This document shows positions 1 to 9,585 of a stretch of 64,000 bases of DNA, one piece after another; the first letter of the stretch is position 1, and every line of letters starts with the position of its first letter. The notes below the pieces were generated by a model. It saw only the letters and a program-made list of their open reading frames with translations, made no database searches and was not told the DNA's origin. The DNA comes from Anaerotruncus sp. (GTDB taxonomy: Bacteria > Bacillota > Clostridia > Oscillospirales > Acutalibacteraceae). The DNA lies in contig CP091724.1 of NCBI GenBank assembly GCA_022009795.1, positions 1,658,501-1,722,500 of the forward strand. The letters run 5' to 3'. A program made the position numbers and the translations under genes.

Positions 1-276
1 CAGCGCCACGGCAAAATCGGCATTGCAGCTGCGCATAAGCTCGGCGCAGGAATCAACATTATCCGTGGTTGGATTCGGGCGGATGTCCGTGAAAATCTCT
101 TTTATTTTGCCGCCGGAATTTTTAATAAATTCGTTTGCAACACCGCGCTTTGCCACGCTTGCAGAGCAAACAAGCACGCCGCGCGTGCCGCCCGTTTCAT
201 CTATATACTTTTCGATTTCGGCGCGCTTTCCGCTGCCGAAAACTATTTTAACGGGCAGGTTAAATTCCCATTGCAT
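1..276 (-). CDS. Iron-containing alcohol dehydrogenase, N-terminal part
   Basis: The first 92 codons of a gene that runs off the left edge. The start ATG gives MQWEFNLPVKIVFGSGK; the FGSGK turn and a later RPNPTTDNV stretch are typical of the nucleotide-binding half of group III (Fe/Zn) alcohol dehydrogenases, including butanol dehydrogenase-like enzymes, which reduce aldehydes with NAD(P)H in the cytoplasm. The metal-binding histidines lie in the missing part, so substrate and metal cannot be judged. No strong ribosome binding site is evident. The frame is unbroken in what is visible. Confidence 0.8.
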   Translation of the reverse strand, partial: MQWEFNLPVKIVFGSGKRAEIEKYIDETGGTRGVLVCSASVAKRGVANEFIKNSGGKIKEIFTDIRPNPTTDNVDSCAELMRSCNADFAVAL

Positions 277-415
277 AAAATCAACTCCGTTTCGATTTTT
301 TTGTTTATACGGCTATTTTATCACTATTGTGCCCTGCGTTCAAGTTTATATTGATTTTGCGGTGCTTGGAAATGAATCGGCGAGCTTGTGCGGCAACGCT
401 GTTATAAAAAATCAA

Positions 416-434
416 CCCTCCCGTTGCGGGAGGG
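416..434 (-). terminator. Rho-independent terminator after the surface protein
   Basis: A perfect 8-bp stem (CCCTCCCG / CGGGAGGG) with a 3-nt loop. Read on the minus strand it is followed by TTGATTTTTT, so it ends transcription of the surface-protein gene to its right. Confidence 0.8.
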
Positions 435-536
435 CTGATGAAAAAAAAGGGTTTTATTATGCGCTTGGAGCGAGGCGGGTTTGTTTTTCCGCCTTCTCAC
501 GATTTTGAAAAAAGCGCTTTTGATTTTTTTGCCTGT

Positions 537-2432
537 TTAGCTGTTGCGGCGCTTTTTGGCTGCGGGAATTGCGGCCGCCGCTGTGATGCAGGAAAGGAAA
601 AGCATCATCGCAAAAAGCAGCTGCGTTGAAGTTGCTGCCTGTGCTCGGGCTCTTGCCGCTTGTGCCGCGATTTGAATTTCCGCTTCCTTTTTGATTGCCG
701 TTTTGGTTGCTGCCGTTATTATCGGCGTTTTGATTGTTGCCGTTATTATTATTTTGGCTGCCGCCGTTCTGATTGCTTCCGCCCCGGTTGCCGCTTCCGT
801 TTTGATTTTCATGTGATGCCAAAAGCTCAAAATCGGTGCTGCAATCACCGTCTGTAAACAAAACGGTGATTGTGTGCCTGCCTGCGCCCAGCTTTTCAAG
901 GAAGCTTGATGCAAGAGTGATGATTGTGGAGCCTTCCTTGGCTGTGTAATTTTCGGGGGCAACGGTTACGCCGTCAACCTTAACGCCGGTGAATTTGTCA
1001 AAGCTGCCGTTTGCACGCACGGTTAAAGCGCTGCCGTTTCCGGCCGTGATTTGCGAATGGGCGCCGTTTATGATTTGGTAATCGTTTTCGTTTCCGCTCT
1101 TTGAAGGCGTCATTTCAAGATTTGTGTCTATCCAATAAACCTCGCCGTCCGAATCAAGAGAGCAGCCGCATTTTGAAAGGTCAATGCTTTGGCCGTTAAT
1201 CACAAGCTTTGTGCTTTCGCCGAATGTGTAATTTGCGTTATATCCATCGGGCGTAAGCTTGAAATAAATTCTGTATCCGTATGTTTTGTTTGCATCAAAT
1301 GCGGTAACAAGCTTGCCCCAGCTGCCTTCGTGGTCGCCGTATCTTTCGTTCCAATATTCGCTTGAGGTAATTCCGCCGTCATCGCAAATCCAGCCCTCGT
1401 GGTCAATGTAATACGGTGCGCCTTCGGGCACGGTTGCGGTGAAAACAGGCTTGTCGCCGTCTTTAAAGCTTGTTGTGGCATTCGATACGGTGATTGTGTC
1501 TATTGTTTTTAAAGCTGCCGGATGCAGGGTTTTAAGTGCGGTAATAAAAAGATATTTGCCGTTTTCGGAAACATCGAGATTTGCGGAATTAACGGATTCG
1601 CCGTTAAATGTAACGGTTGTGTTTGCGTTAAAGGTTTTTGCCGCATTTTTGCTTTAAGCATAATGCTGTACATGTAATTTTTGCCTTCTTCAAAAGCGGT
1701 TATTCTTTTGTCGCTCGGAACCTTTGCCATCTCGTCGGGGTCGGAATACCAAAATTTAACGGGAACAAGTTCACCGTTGCCGTTATCCTGCATTTCTTCC
1801 CAATATTCATATGCTATGTCGGTGGCGTCGAATAAATTGTCGGCCTGTGAATATGCATCCGCTGTCGGAGCGTCGCCTGCATGATATGATGTGCGTGCGC
1901 CCGTTACTGTTACATCGGAAAGAGGGGTCATTTGATATCTGAGCTGAGCCCAAAGTTCCAATTCTTTCGCGCTGTTTTCGTGCTCATAACTGATTTGATT
2001 TTGAATTCCGTTTATATAGCCGCTGACTTCAACTTCTTTTGCGAAAATATATCCGTCGTCGGCGGTGAAGCAAATATCGTATTCGTATTCCTTTCCGCTT
2101 TCAAAGGTTGTTAGCTTTTCATCGTCCGAAACTTCCGCCAGTTTTGCGGGATCCGAATACCAATAGCGCTTTGTAAAGGTTGTGTATTCGTCTTCTCTTT
2201 CAACCTCACGCCAGCATTCGTAGGCGATTGTGTAGTTTGCTCCGTCTTCCGTAACGGAAGCCGAAGCCTTGGGCGAATCACCCGGCGCAAAATCGGCGTT
2301 AATGTTAACTTTTACGGAATCAATCTCCGTGTCACCGGCAAAAGCTGTAATCGGTAAAAGCGAAAGCACAAGGCAAAGCGCGGTAAGCATTGCCAAAAGC
2401 TTGGTTTTACGGTGGTGAGTGGTCTTTTTCAT
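537..2432 (-). CDS. Secreted, wall-anchored surface protein
   Basis: About 630 residues. The start at 2432 is set by GGAG about 7 nt upstream and gives a classical signal peptide (KK-rich n-region, LLAMLTALCLVLSLLP core, AFA cleavage). The body holds two related repeats, each with YECW/YEYW, a WYSDP motif and 'TTFESGKEYEYDI' / 'ITAFEEGKNYMYSI', then a third similar module with WNERYGD. An Asn/Gly/Gln-rich linker (around 690-850 nt) leads to SPSTG, a hydrophobic helix (FAMMLFLSCITAAAA) and a KKRRNS tail, a sortase-type anchor with an atypical first residue. The frame breaks near 1650 and near 613, both in A-runs. Binding target unknown. It is divergent from the double-HTH regulator. Confidence 0.7.
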
Positions 2433-2671
2433 ATAAATTCTCCTTTCGGTGTTGTTCGGCTGTGCCGTTAAATTCATTATAGCAAAAGGATTTGAAAATA
2501 TGATTTTTTTATTTCCGCATTGGTTGTTGCCTAAACGGAAATTGTTTCCTTTTTTTCGGAAAAAAAGGTTGTATAATTATAATGAAAAAGATTTGTCTTT
2601 TGCGGTAATGCAGGGTGTGCGGCAAAAAGTGCCGCCGCACCGAGTATTTATAACGGAAAGGGGTTGCCGCG

Positions 2672-4437
2672 ATGAGGTTTTATGATAAGCTAAACGAGCT
2701 TGCAGAGGATTGCAATTGCACGGCAAAGGAAATATGCAGGGCGGCAGGAATTTCAGAGGCGTCATTCAGCCGCTATCGTTCCGGCGAGCGTGTGCCCGAT
2801 TCCGATTCGGAGGCGTTTTCCGGGCTTTGCTCAGGCATTGCGGAACTTTCAAGCAAAAACGGAAAGCCGAAAACGGCGGCAGATGTGGCGGCAGAGCTTT
2901 TGCAGTGCGATGATGTTTGCTTTTTAAATTGCGAGCAGCTGCGCAAAAACTTCAATGCCCTGGCAGAGGCTCTGAATATCAGCATTTCAAAGCTGTGTAA
3001 GTTTGCAAATTATGACAGCTCAACGGTTTATCGCATAAAAAGCGGCTCCCGCAGGCCTGCGGAGCCGAAAAAGTTTGCATCGGCCGTTGCGGATTTTACT
3101 GCTGTTGAAATGAGCGGCGATAGTGGCATTGCGGCAATGGCACTGCTTTTTGATTGCCCGGCAGAGGCGCTTGCGGAGGAAAAATCGCGCAAAGAGGCGG
3201 TGCTTAATTGGCTGCTTACAGAGCATGATCCCGAAAGCGGCAGGGTTTTTGATTTTCTTTCAAAGCTTAATGAGTTTGATTTAAATGAATATATAAAGGC
3301 GATAAAGTTTGATAAATTAAAGGTGATAACGGCGCCGTTTATCACAAGGGGATCAAAATTTTATTACGGGCTGAGCGAAATGATGGAAAGCGAGCTTGAT
3401 TTTCTTAAAGCCACCGTGCTTTCAAAATCAACCGAGCCGGTCACAATGTTCAGCGATATGCCGATGGCGGAAATGGCAAAGGACCCCGATTTCCCGAAAA
3501 AAAGTGGATGTTCGGCATGGCAATGATGCTGAAAAAAAGGGCTGCATCTTAATCAAATTCATTATCTTGAGCGCTCTTTTTGAGGATATGATGCTTGGGC
3601 TTGAAAGCTGGATTCCAATGTATATGACAGGGCAAATATCACCCTATTATTTCAAAAACAATCAATCCGGAGCGTTTATGCATTTGATTAAGGTTTCCGG
3701 CGCGGCGGCGCTCGACGGGCAGGCAATTTCCGAATGCCACGAAAGCGGCAGATATTATTTAACAAAAAATAAAGCAGAGGTTGAATATTATAAGCGCCTT
3801 GCGCGGGATATGCTTAATGCGGCTTCGCCGCTTATGGAAATTTACCGTGCCGATTCCGCCGAAAAATTAAAGGCTTTTGTTATGGCAGACAGCCGCACTC
3901 CCGGCCAAAGGCGTTCCGTGCTTTCAACGCTGCCGCTTTATACAATGCAGCCCGAGCTGCTTGAAAAAATTCTTGCAAAAAACTCCGTTTCGCAAGGCGA
4001 TTGCAAAAAAATCAAATCCTTCGCCGCCCTTCAAAGGCAGGCGGTTGATGCCGTGCTTGCGGCAAACAGGCTTGCGGACGAGGTGCCGCTTGTTTCAAAG
4101 CAAAAATTTTTGAAAGCGAAATCCGTAAGCTGCCGCTTTCGGGCGCGTTTTTATGAAAAAAAGATGTGCTTTATGATTATGAGGATTATGCCGAGCATTT
4201 GCGCCAAACACTTGATTTTGAAGCGGCGCATCCGAATTATTCCCTGCTTCAAACCGAAGAAAATGCTTTTTGCAATTTGCAAATAATTATGAATTTGGGC
4301 CATTGGGCAATGGTTTCAAAGGAAAAAAATCACCGGCAATTCATTTCGTTATCCGCCATCCCAAGCTGCGCGGCGCAATAGAAAAAAATTTTTCTCCGCC
4401 CATTGTTGAAAAAAATAAAGAAAAAAAGCCGCTCTGA
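2672..4437 (+). CDS. Large regulator with two N-terminal HTH segments
   Basis: Not matched to a named gene. Residues about 5-40 (AKEICRAAGISEASFSRYRSGER) and about 95-130 (ISKLCKFANYDSSTVYRIKSGSR) are two XRE-like helix-turn-helix units in one chain, each ending in the R(Y/I)(R/K)SG(E/S)R signature. The remaining approximately 450 residues have no visible catalytic motif and would be a sensor or effector part. Frame breaks near 3500, 3530, 4105 and 4325 all sit in runs of A or T; reading across them gives 'AIHFVIRHPKLRGAIE' near the end, then a stop about 4435 inside the terminator stem. The 3' end is therefore approximate. Divergent from the surface protein, a possible target. Confidence 0.6.
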
Positions 4438-4466
4438 GGGTCAAATGGCCCTGAGCGGCTTCGTTT
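4428..4466. terminator. Bidirectional terminator between convergent genes
   Basis: GCCGCTC...AGGG pairs with CCCT...GAGCGGC, with A7 on the left and TTCGTTTTTT on the right. It separates the double-HTH regulator (plus) from the solute-binding protein (minus). Confidence 0.8.
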
Positions 4467-4470
4467 TTTG

Positions 4471-5376
4471 TTAAAATTTAAATATCGGATTATTTTTTTG
4501 CTCCGGCTTAAAATCAAAAAAACGCAGGTTTCGCTGTTGCCGAAATATTTTTCCGCAAGCGGGGTGAGCTCGTCACCGTCGCCGTAATCGGGGGATTTCA
4601 TTTCGTAAACCGCTTCGTTAAAGCCTGCCGAATAATCGTTGTTTTTTGCAAATGCAAAGCCGTATTCAATCCTGTCAAGCTCGCCGGGAATGATTTTAAA
4701 CGCTGCATAATCCGGGTATGCATAAAGGCTGAAATCATCGATGATAACGGCATCGATGTCGCCGTTGTTCAAAGCGGCAAAGGCTTCGTTTGCCGAGGAA
4801 TATGCCTCTGCCGAGGCAAGCGAATTTTTAACGGCAAAATTATCGTTAAGCGCGGCCGCCGCAGCCTCGGAAACCACACCTGCTTTTGCGCCTGCAAGGT
4901 CTTTGTAAGAGGCAATTCGGCTTGATTCGGAAACCGCTGCAACTATGCGGTTTTCAATAATGTTTGCGCTCCAATTGTAATCCTCGTTTGCGGTGCCCGT
5001 GTTCTTTTGCATTGCGCCTATGAAAAATCATTGCGGTATATGTTTTTTTCCGTTTTTCATCCGTGTAAGCGGCGTCCTCACCCAATTTGTAGCCCTCGGG
5101 CACCTGCACGAATTCATAGTTTTTTTGTAGTCGCCCTTAAAGGAATCAAAGGCGTTTTTTTGGAAAAGCTCAACATCAAAGCCGGCAAGCTCGCCGTTTT
5201 TCGTCCTTATAAAGAAACGGAGCCTTTTTCCGCCGTGTAAGCCACAAGCATTGTGCTTGATGTAATCTCATCTGCCTCTTCGTTTTTTTATTTGAATTGC
5301 TGCAGCCTGCAAAAAAAGCGAGCCTATAAGCAAAACGCAAAGCAGGGCGCAGGTGATTTTTCTTCATTGCTTTCAA
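4471..5376 (-). CDS. Solute-binding lipoprotein of an amino-acid-type ABC transporter
   Basis: After removing homopolymer indels the N-terminus reads MKKITCALLCVLLIGSLFAG followed by C, a lipoprotein signal with LFAGC lipobox. The body has features of the family 3 periplasmic-binding fold: 'GELAGFDVELFQ' near the start, 'YKDLAGAKAGVVSEAAA' hinge, 'NGDIDAVIIDDF' and 'LAEKYFG' at the end. It would capture a polar amino acid outside the membrane. AGGAGG is 9 nt before a TTG at 5376, which I use as start; an ATG lies three codons in. At least five frame breaks in about 900 bp, so this copy could also be a real pseudogene. No permease or ATPase gene is adjacent. Confidence 0.65.
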
Positions 5377-5524
5377 ATCAAAAATCCTCCTAACAAGCTT
5401 TTTGGAAAATTTATAATGTAATTTTTAAATCATTATGCGCCCAAAGTCAATAAAAACGATGTGCGTAATCAATGTTTAATAATGCACGGCGCTTTTAATT
5501 TGCGCTTGCGGCGATTGCTTTTTC

Positions 5525-5767
5525 TTATTCCTCGGCAAACAGTTCGCCGATTTCCACCTTCAGCACCTTGGCAATGGCACGAAGCTCAATATCCGTAACT
5601 GTTCGTGATTGATCCTCAATTCTGGAAACGGAACCTCTGCAAACATAAACGCCTTGCAGTTCCAGCAAATTTGAAAGCCGCTGTTGGCTCATTTTTTGCA
5701 ATTTTCTGTGCTTTTTTATTTGTGCGCCGGTGCAATTTGTTTTGTCGCCGTCTATTATGCGTGCCAT
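5525..5767 (-). CDS. Small XRE-family repressor
   Basis: 80 residues, almost entirely one helix-turn-helix domain (IKKHRKLQKMSQQRLSNLLE...CRGSVSRIEDQSRTVTDIELRAIAKVL). The start at 5767 is preceded by AGGAG at good spacing. It is divergent from the SPFH gene, and the 190-bp gap between them holds two copies of one palindrome that overlap the promoter of that gene. The obvious inference is that this protein binds those sites and represses the SPFH-DUF5067 pair and possibly itself. It lacks any sensor domain, so release would need a partner or a protease. Confidence 0.85.
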   Translation of the reverse strand: MARIIDGDKTNCTGAQIKKHRKLQKMSQQRLSNLLELQGVYVCRGSVSRIEDQSRTVTDIELRAIAKVLKVEIGELFAEE

Positions 5768-5792
5768 TGTTGTTCTCCTGTTCTTTGACAAA

Positions 5793-5811
5793 TTGTCTTG
5801 ACACAAGACAA
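5793..5811. promoter_or_regulatory. Operator palindrome 1
   Basis: TTGTCTT-gacac-AAGACAA, a perfect 7-5-7 inverted repeat. It overlaps the -35 box of the plus-strand promoter, so a bound repressor would block RNA polymerase. Confidence 0.75.
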
Positions 5812-5826
5812 TTTATATTGTAAAAT
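5798..5826 (+). promoter_or_regulatory. Sigma-A promoter of the SPFH-DUF5067 operon
   Basis: TTGACA, 17-nt spacer, TAAAAT. The -35 box lies inside operator 1 and the start site would fall just before operator 2. Confidence 0.75.
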
Positions 5827-5841
5827 GACTTTGGATTATTA

Positions 5842-5860
5842 TTGTCCTGTCATAAGACAA
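5842..5860. promoter_or_regulatory. Operator palindrome 2
   Basis: TTGTCCT-gtcat-AAGACAA, same 7-5-7 layout as operator 1 with one arm change. The centres are 49 bp apart, near five helical turns, so the two sites face the same side of the DNA. Confidence 0.7.
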
Positions 5861-5958
5861 TGTTGAAATTTAAGCGGCCGAAATTATGCACGGCACGCAT
5901 GATTTGGCTTGCCGCAGGATTAAAGCAATCAAAATCGCGTTCGTCTGGAGGAATGATT

Positions 5959-6944
5959 ATGTCGGAAGGCTTTTGGGGCGGTCAGTTTATAGATGTTATC
6001 GAATATGTTGATGAAAGCAATAAAATGCTTGTGAGCAAGTTTGAACGCCGAGGCGATGAAATTAAGCAGGGTGCAAAGCTTATCGTTCGCAACGGGCAGT
6101 GCGCCGTTTTTGTTTTTCAGGGCCGAATTGCGGATATCTTCGCGCCCGGTTCATATAAGCTGAATACGGGTAATCTGCCTGTTCTTTCAAGCTTGGCGGC
6201 ACTGCCTTATAAATTCAATTCGCCTATTAAATCGGATGTGTATTTTGTTAATACCACTCAGTTTATAAATAACCGATGGGGCACGAAAAATCCAATCCTT
6301 ATGCGCGATCCCGATTTTTAATGTTGTGCGCGTAACGGCGTTCGGCACCCATGCTTTTCAAATAACGGATGTTAATCGCTTTATGACTCAGGTGTTCGGC
6401 GCGCGAAAGCTGAATATGACCTATGATATTTTTGTCTTTTTTTAAACAGCTTCGTTTCCGAATCCGTTTCCGCCGCAATTGCCCAAAGCAAATTGCCCGT
6501 GCTGGATTTGGCAACTTCTTATCGTGAGTTTTTCAAAAAAACCGTTTTTGGATTATGCAAATCAAAAGGCGGCAAATCTGGGCTTTCGCTTCACAGATTT
6601 GGCAATAGAAAATATTTCTTTGCCGCAGGAAGTGGAAAAGCTGATAGACGAGCAATCCGGCGTGGGAATCGCCTCTAAAAAAATATGGATCGCTTTGTGC
6701 AATATCAAACGGCGCGCGCCATGCGCGAGGCATCTAATAAGGACGGCGGTTTGGCGGCTTTGGGCGCAAGCTTTGCATTCGGCAGGCAAATGGCGGATAC
6801 CGTCGGCCAAGCCTCTGCAAAGGAAGAAAATAAAGTTGAAAAACTGCGCGAATATAAAAAAAGCTGCTTGATGAAGGCGTCATCAGCGAAGTGGAATTTA
6901 CGGAAATAAAGAAAAAAATTACTCGATTTATAAAGGAGCGATAA
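5959..6944 (+). CDS. SPFH-domain protein with C-terminal SHOCT motif (YdjI-like)
   Basis: About 320 residues. The N-terminal two thirds read as an SPFH/virion-core-like domain: MSEGFWGGQFIDVIEY start, 'LIVRNGQCAVFVFQGRIADIFAPGSY', 'SDVYFVNTTQF', 'RWGTKNPI', 'RDPDFNVVRVTAFG', then 'LGFRFTDLAIENISLP' and 'SGVGIASKNMDRFVQYQTARAM'. The tail 'KLREYKKLLDEGVISEVEFT' is a SHOCT oligomerization motif. Family relatives (B. subtilis YdjI) act with phage-shock/membrane-stress proteins; this role is inferred here. GGAGG lies just before the ATG at 5959. Frame breaks near 6318, 6438, 6535, 6678 and 6860, all in A/T runs. Only 3 nt separate it from the next gene. Confidence 0.75.
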
Positions 6945-6947
6945 ATA

Positions 6948-7751
6948 ATGAAATGTGATTCTTGCGGCGCACCGGTTGAAAACGGAAAATGCACCTATTG
7001 CGGCAAGGAATTTGCTCAGCCTCAAAGCAGTCTGAAAACACCTCCCGCGCAGCCGAACGGCGGGTCTTATTATCGGCAGACGCCGAATTTCGGGCAAGGC
7101 GGTTATGTGCCTCGGCCGCCCGTGCAGCAGGCACCGCCGAAGAAAAAGCAAAGCTTTTGGTCAAAAACAGGCACGGTCGTTTTTATGCTTATATTCTTCC
7201 CGCTTATCGGCATTTGCCTTATGTGGGGATATAAAAAATTTAATTTGGCGGCAAGAATCGTAGTCAGTGCCGTTATCGTGTTTGTGCACATCGGAATTTT
7301 TGCGAGCGGCAGTGCGGCGTCTTCCTCCGAAGCGGAAAATGCCGCTTCTTCCTCTGCGTCAAGCTCTGTTTCGGCGGAGGAGCAAGAAAAACCGCAGGGT
7401 CAAATAGGCAATTATATATGCACGGTTAAATCCGCCGAAAAGTGCAAAGATTGGAACGGTGAAAACGCCGTAAAAATCACCTATTCCTTTACGAATAATT
7501 CATCGGATGCCGAAAGCTTTGATTTGGCGCTTCAGGACGAAGCTTATCAAAACGGAGTGGAGCTTGAAAGCACCTTCACCGAAGACGATTTGGATGATAT
7601 GGGGCTTGAAGCCAAGGTTAAGCCCGACTCAAGTAAAGAGGTTTCAAAGGTGTATGCCCTGCGCGATGATTCCGCAGATGTGGAAATCGAAATCAGTGAG
7701 TTTGCCTCCTTCGGCTCGGATAAGTTGAATTATACGGTTGAATTGGATTAA
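6948..7751 (+). CDS. Zinc-ribbon, two-helix membrane protein with DUF5067 domain
   Basis: 267 residues, unbroken. Residues 3-20 hold a zinc ribbon (CDSCGAPVENGKCTYC). A Pro/Gln/Tyr-rich stretch follows, then two membrane helices (about 78-98 and 104-122), a Ser/Ala/Glu linker, and a C-terminal extracellular-type beta domain ('ITYSFTNNSSDAESF', 'AYQNGVELES') of the DUF5067/DUF4352 kind. It is translationally adjacent to the SPFH gene, so the two are likely partners at the membrane: the SPFH protein as scaffold and this one spanning the bilayer. The function of DUF5067 is unknown. Confidence 0.8.
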   Translation: MKCDSCGAPVENGKCTYCGKEFAQPQSSLKTPPAQPNGGSYYRQTPNFGQGGYVPRPPVQQAPPKKKQSFWSKTGTVVFMLIFFPLIGICLMWGYKKFNLAARIVVSAVIVFVHIGIFASGSAASSSEAENAASSSASSSVSAEEQEKPQGQIGNYICTVKSAEKCKDWNGENAVKITYSFTNNSSDAESFDLALQDEAYQNGVELESTFTEDDLDDMGLEAKVKPDSSKEVSKVYALRDDSADVEIEISEFASFGSDKLNYTVELD

Positions 7752-7780
7752 GCGGGAAAAATACGGCTTGAAATAAAAAA

Positions 7781-7805
7781 GGAACGGCTTAGCCGTTCCT
7801 TTTTT
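7781..7805 (+). terminator. Terminator of the SPFH-DUF5067 operon
   Basis: GGAACGGC-tta-GCCGTTCC followed by TTTTTT, 30 nt after the stop codon. Confidence 0.9.
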
Positions 7806-7868
7806 CGCCTCCCTTGTTAAACAAGGACGAGTTTATGCAGTGACGCTGTTAAAATATCAGCCTTCTCC

Positions 7869-7970
7869 CGCGTCGAAACAAACTCCGTGCCGATGCAATT
7901 TGCTTTGCAAATCACAAAAAGCACTGCGATTGTTTCTCCTTCTCACCAAAATGCTAAAGCATTTCGGTGG
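7869..7970. repeat. Interspersed double-hairpin repeat, copy A
   Basis: Shares long identical stretches with 48660-48765: AAACAAACTCCGTGC, GCAATTTGCTTTGCAAATC, AAAAAGCACTGCGATTGTTTC, and an AAATGC..GCATTT palindrome. Here the large outer stem is partly decayed. The rest of 7806-8208 shows no convincing gene; it holds a weak 6-bp hairpin with T6 at 8174-8195 just before the ilvA promoter. Confidence 0.65.
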
Positions 7971-8208
7971 CCGCTATTCAGTCCCAATGGCGTTTCTGAA
8001 ACGAAATTAGCCTTCTCCCGAGGGGGATGCCAAAGAAATATCGAAAAGGCATTCTTTGTGTTTTTACCGAGTGTGCCTCAATCCTCGAAAGCTTTTTCCT
8101 TTAACAATATCCTTTGTGCCGAGAATGTTCTTTGCGCCAAGTGCTTTTAACCCGATCGGCAAAATCGCAAATCCGGCTTGGCAAAGCCGTTTTTTGTGCG
8201 CTTTGCGA

Positions 8209-8237
8209 TTGACAAAAGCTTTGTTTGGTATTAAAAT
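8209..8237 (+). promoter_or_regulatory. Sigma-A promoter of ilvA-ridA
   Basis: TTGACA, 17-nt spacer, TAAAAT, 39 nt before the ilvA start. Identical in form to the promoter at 5798. Confidence 0.75.
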
Positions 8238-8276
8238 GATTGAGTATATATAAAAAGGAAAAGGCAAGGTTAAAAT

Positions 8277-9479
8277 ATGATTACGCTTGACAGAGTTTAT
8301 AAAGCATCGCGCGTGCTTAAAGAAATTATCAGAGAAACGGATATGATTTATGCCCCGAATATCAGAAAGGGCACAAATGTTTATCTTAAAACAGAAAATT
8401 TGCAGGTTACCGGCTCGTTTAAAATCAGAGGCTCTTATTTTAAAATCAGCCAGCTTACGGATGAGGAAAAGGCGCACGGCGTTATCGCCGCATCCGCGGG
8501 CAACCATGCCCAGGGTGTTGCGCTTGCCGCCACAAAAAGCGGCATAAAAAGCCTTATTTGCCTGCCGGCGGGCGCGCCTATCTCTAAGGTGGAGGCCACA
8601 AAGCGCTTCGGTGCGGAGGTTTGCATGGTTGATGGCGTGTTTGACGATGCGTATAATAAAGCGCTTGAGCTTCGCGACGAAAAAGGCTATTGCTTTATTC
8701 ACCCGTTTAACGATCCCGATGTTATCGCGGGCCAGGGCACAATCGGCCTTGAAATTATGGAGCAGCTTCCGAATGCTGATGTTGTTATCGTTCCGATCGG
8801 CGGCGGCGGCCTTTGCGCAGGCGTTGCCTTTGCGATAAAGCAAATCAATCCCAAATGCCGCGTTTACGGCGTTCAGGCTCAGGGTGCGCCGTCCATGCTT
8901 CATTCTGTGGACGACGGTAAAATCGAAACGCTCGACAAGGTGCAAACGATTGCAGACGGCATTGCCGTTAAAACTCCCGGCGATCTCACCTTTGAAATGG
9001 TTAATAAATATGTGGACGGCATTGTAACCGTTTCGGACGATGAAATCGCTCTTGCCATTTTAACCCTGCTTGAGCAGCAAAAGCTTATCGCCGAGGGTGC
9101 GGGCGCCGTTCCCGTTGCGGCTGTGCTTGCGGGCAAGGTGCCGGATATTGAGGGCAAAAATATTTGCTGCCTTGTTTCCGGCGGTAATATCGATGTTACG
9201 ATTCTTTCACGCGTCATCGAAAGAGGTCTTAAGATGAGCGGCAGAACGGCTCATATCACAATCGCTCTTTCCGATAAGCCCGGTCAGCTTTCCGGCGTTT
9301 CAAAAATCATTGCCGAAACAGGCGCAAATGTTACCAGCATAAATTATGACAGCACCGATCTTGATATGAATATCACGGATTGCTATCTTAAAATCGAAGT
9401 GGAAACAAGGGATTTTGCCCACATCGTTGCAATCAAAAAAGCGCTTAAGGACGCGGGCTTTGAGGTTTGCGACAGATAA
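8277..9479 (+). CDS. ilvA: Threonine ammonia-lyase (PLP, ACT domain)
   Basis: 400 residues, unbroken. It deaminates L-threonine to 2-oxobutanoate. The PLP-anchoring lysine is Lys49 in TGSFKIRGS; SAGNHAQGVA and the phosphate-gripping loop PIGGGGL are present. After about residue 325 comes a single ACT domain (HITIALSDKPGQLSGVSKII), giving the medium-length form between TdcB-type catabolic and two-ACT biosynthetic enzymes, so a role in isoleucine supply or in threonine catabolism are both open. The ridA gene follows, which removes the reactive enamine/imine this enzyme releases. Confidence 0.92.
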   Translation: MITLDRVYKASRVLKEIIRETDMIYAPNIRKGTNVYLKTENLQVTGSFKIRGSYFKISQLTDEEKAHGVIAASAGNHAQGVALAATKSGIKSLICLPAGAPISKVEATKRFGAEVCMVDGVFDDAYNKALELRDEKGYCFIHPFNDPDVIAGQGTIGLEIMEQLPNADVVIVPIGGGGLCAGVAFAIKQINPKCRVYGVQAQGAPSMLHSVDDGKIETLDKVQTIADGIAVKTPGDLTFEMVNKYVDGIVTVSDDEIALAILTLLEQQKLIAEGAGAVPVAAVLAGKVPDIEGKNICCLVSGGNIDVTILSRVIERGLKMSGRTAHITIALSDKPGQLSGVSKIIAETGANVTSINYDSTDLDMNITDCYLKIEVETRDFAHIVAIKKALKDAGFEVCDR

Positions 9480-9585
9480 TCGCCCGAAGCCGACATTCAA
9501 AAACCGAAGCGGCGCGGCGGCTTTTCACATTTTCGCCGTTGCCTGCCTGAGATAAAAAACAATAAACCGAAAGGATATGTGAATT

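Noticed and set aside
8064..8945. A 293-codon minus-strand frame overlapping ilvA
   Set aside because: Antisense to the intact ilvA; the stretch past the gene (AGFAILPIGLKALGAKNILG) looks protein-like but has no family match and lies in the repeat-rich gap.
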